A model generated the notes under the pieces. It searched no databases. It was not told the origin of the DNA and worked only from the letters and a program-made list of their open reading frames with translations. From contig JAMPFK010000025.1 of the NCBI GenBank assembly GCA_023664485.1, forward strand, positions 1-31,082: DNA of 31,082 bases. Direction: 5' to 3'. Numbering within the stretch: the stretch's first letter is position 1; every line of letters starts with the position of its first letter. Positions 30,991 to 31,082 of this stretch are shown piece after piece. A program made the position numbers and the translations under genes. This DNA comes from Bacteroides fragilis. GTDB lineage: Bacteria; Bacillota; Clostridia; Lachnospirales; Lachnospiraceae.

Positions 30991-31020
30991 GCGGGAAACC
31001 ATTGGCAGGTTTCCCGCTTT
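30991..31020 (+). terminator. Terminator-like hairpin
   Basis: A perfect 10-bp stem: GCGGGAAACC (30991-31000) with GGTTTCCCGC (31008-31017), 7-base loop, followed by only TTT. No plus-strand gene in the window ends near it. Confidence 0.4.
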
Positions 31021-31033
31021 GGCTATTTTGTAG

Positions 31034-31042
31034 TGCTATAAT
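31034..31042 (+). promoter_or_regulatory. Extended -10 promoter reading out of the window
   Basis: TGCTATAAT gives TGn plus a perfect TATAAT 40 bases before the window edge. No matching -35 is seen. Confidence 0.4.
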
Positions 31043-31082
31043 AAAGTTGTAACAGAAGTGGCTAATAAGATATAATCATACT

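Noticed and set aside
1..31082. CRISPR arrays, rRNA, tRNA and plasmid or phage structural genes
   Set aside because: No regularly spaced repeats, no RNA gene signatures and no capsid, tail, replication or conjugation genes were seen.

Overview
The window looks like chromosome of a spore-forming Lachnospiraceae-type gut Firmicute (Clostridium cluster XIVa). The basis is the GlgC/GlgD pair, a YtaF-type sporulation membrane protein, a CIRCE operator, large hybrid histidine kinases, TTGACN/TATAAT promoters and strong AGGAGG ribosome sites. This is inferred from gene families; no rRNA or tRNA gene is present to confirm it.

Left part (1-5.9 kb): the start of a sensor with solute-binding domains (minus strand, runs off the edge), a class I SAM methyltransferase, then a membrane hybrid histidine kinase in an apparent operon with a sugar-type solute-binding lipoprotein. 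No permease genes follow, so the pair may be a sensing module. A broken GNAT acetyltransferase closes this part.

Middle part (6.1-23.2 kb): mostly housekeeping. In order: a two-PepSY lipoprotein; glgC-glgD (glycogen precursor synthesis); a GreA-type factor; a Ca-type P-ATPase convergent with ytaF; a beta-CASP metallo-hydrolase, dihydrofolate reductase and soluble hybrid kinase operon; branched-chain aminotransferase; a PHP phosphoesterase with a PrsA-like foldase; and htpG behind a CIRCE operator. HtpG carries an unusual acidic insert built from three 24-residue repeats. Two related hairpin elements lie after glgD and before ilvE.

Right part (23.4-31 kb): accessory. A SpoIID-like cell-wall gene starts at 23382 and stops after the codons for EWYRN. 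The missing continuation, in the same frame, resumes at 29294. Between them sits a 5,228-bp element bounded by GGTACCG(G/C)AACC. It carries a complete large serine recombinase, a small coupled upstream gene, a secreted DUF5722/glycoside-hydrolase-like protein and a secreted four-repeat protein. Precise recombination between the two copies would restore a continuous 349-codon frame, an arrangement like skin or SP-beta in Bacillus sporulation genes. However, the 3' part itself diverges from the family after SKYLGD and runs into other gene remnants, so the restored gene may not be functional. Beyond it are an alpha/beta-hydrolase remnant, a 52-bp repeat also found inverted at 5960, and an AT-rich ICMT-family methyltransferase gene flanked by about 25-bp imperfect inverted repeats.
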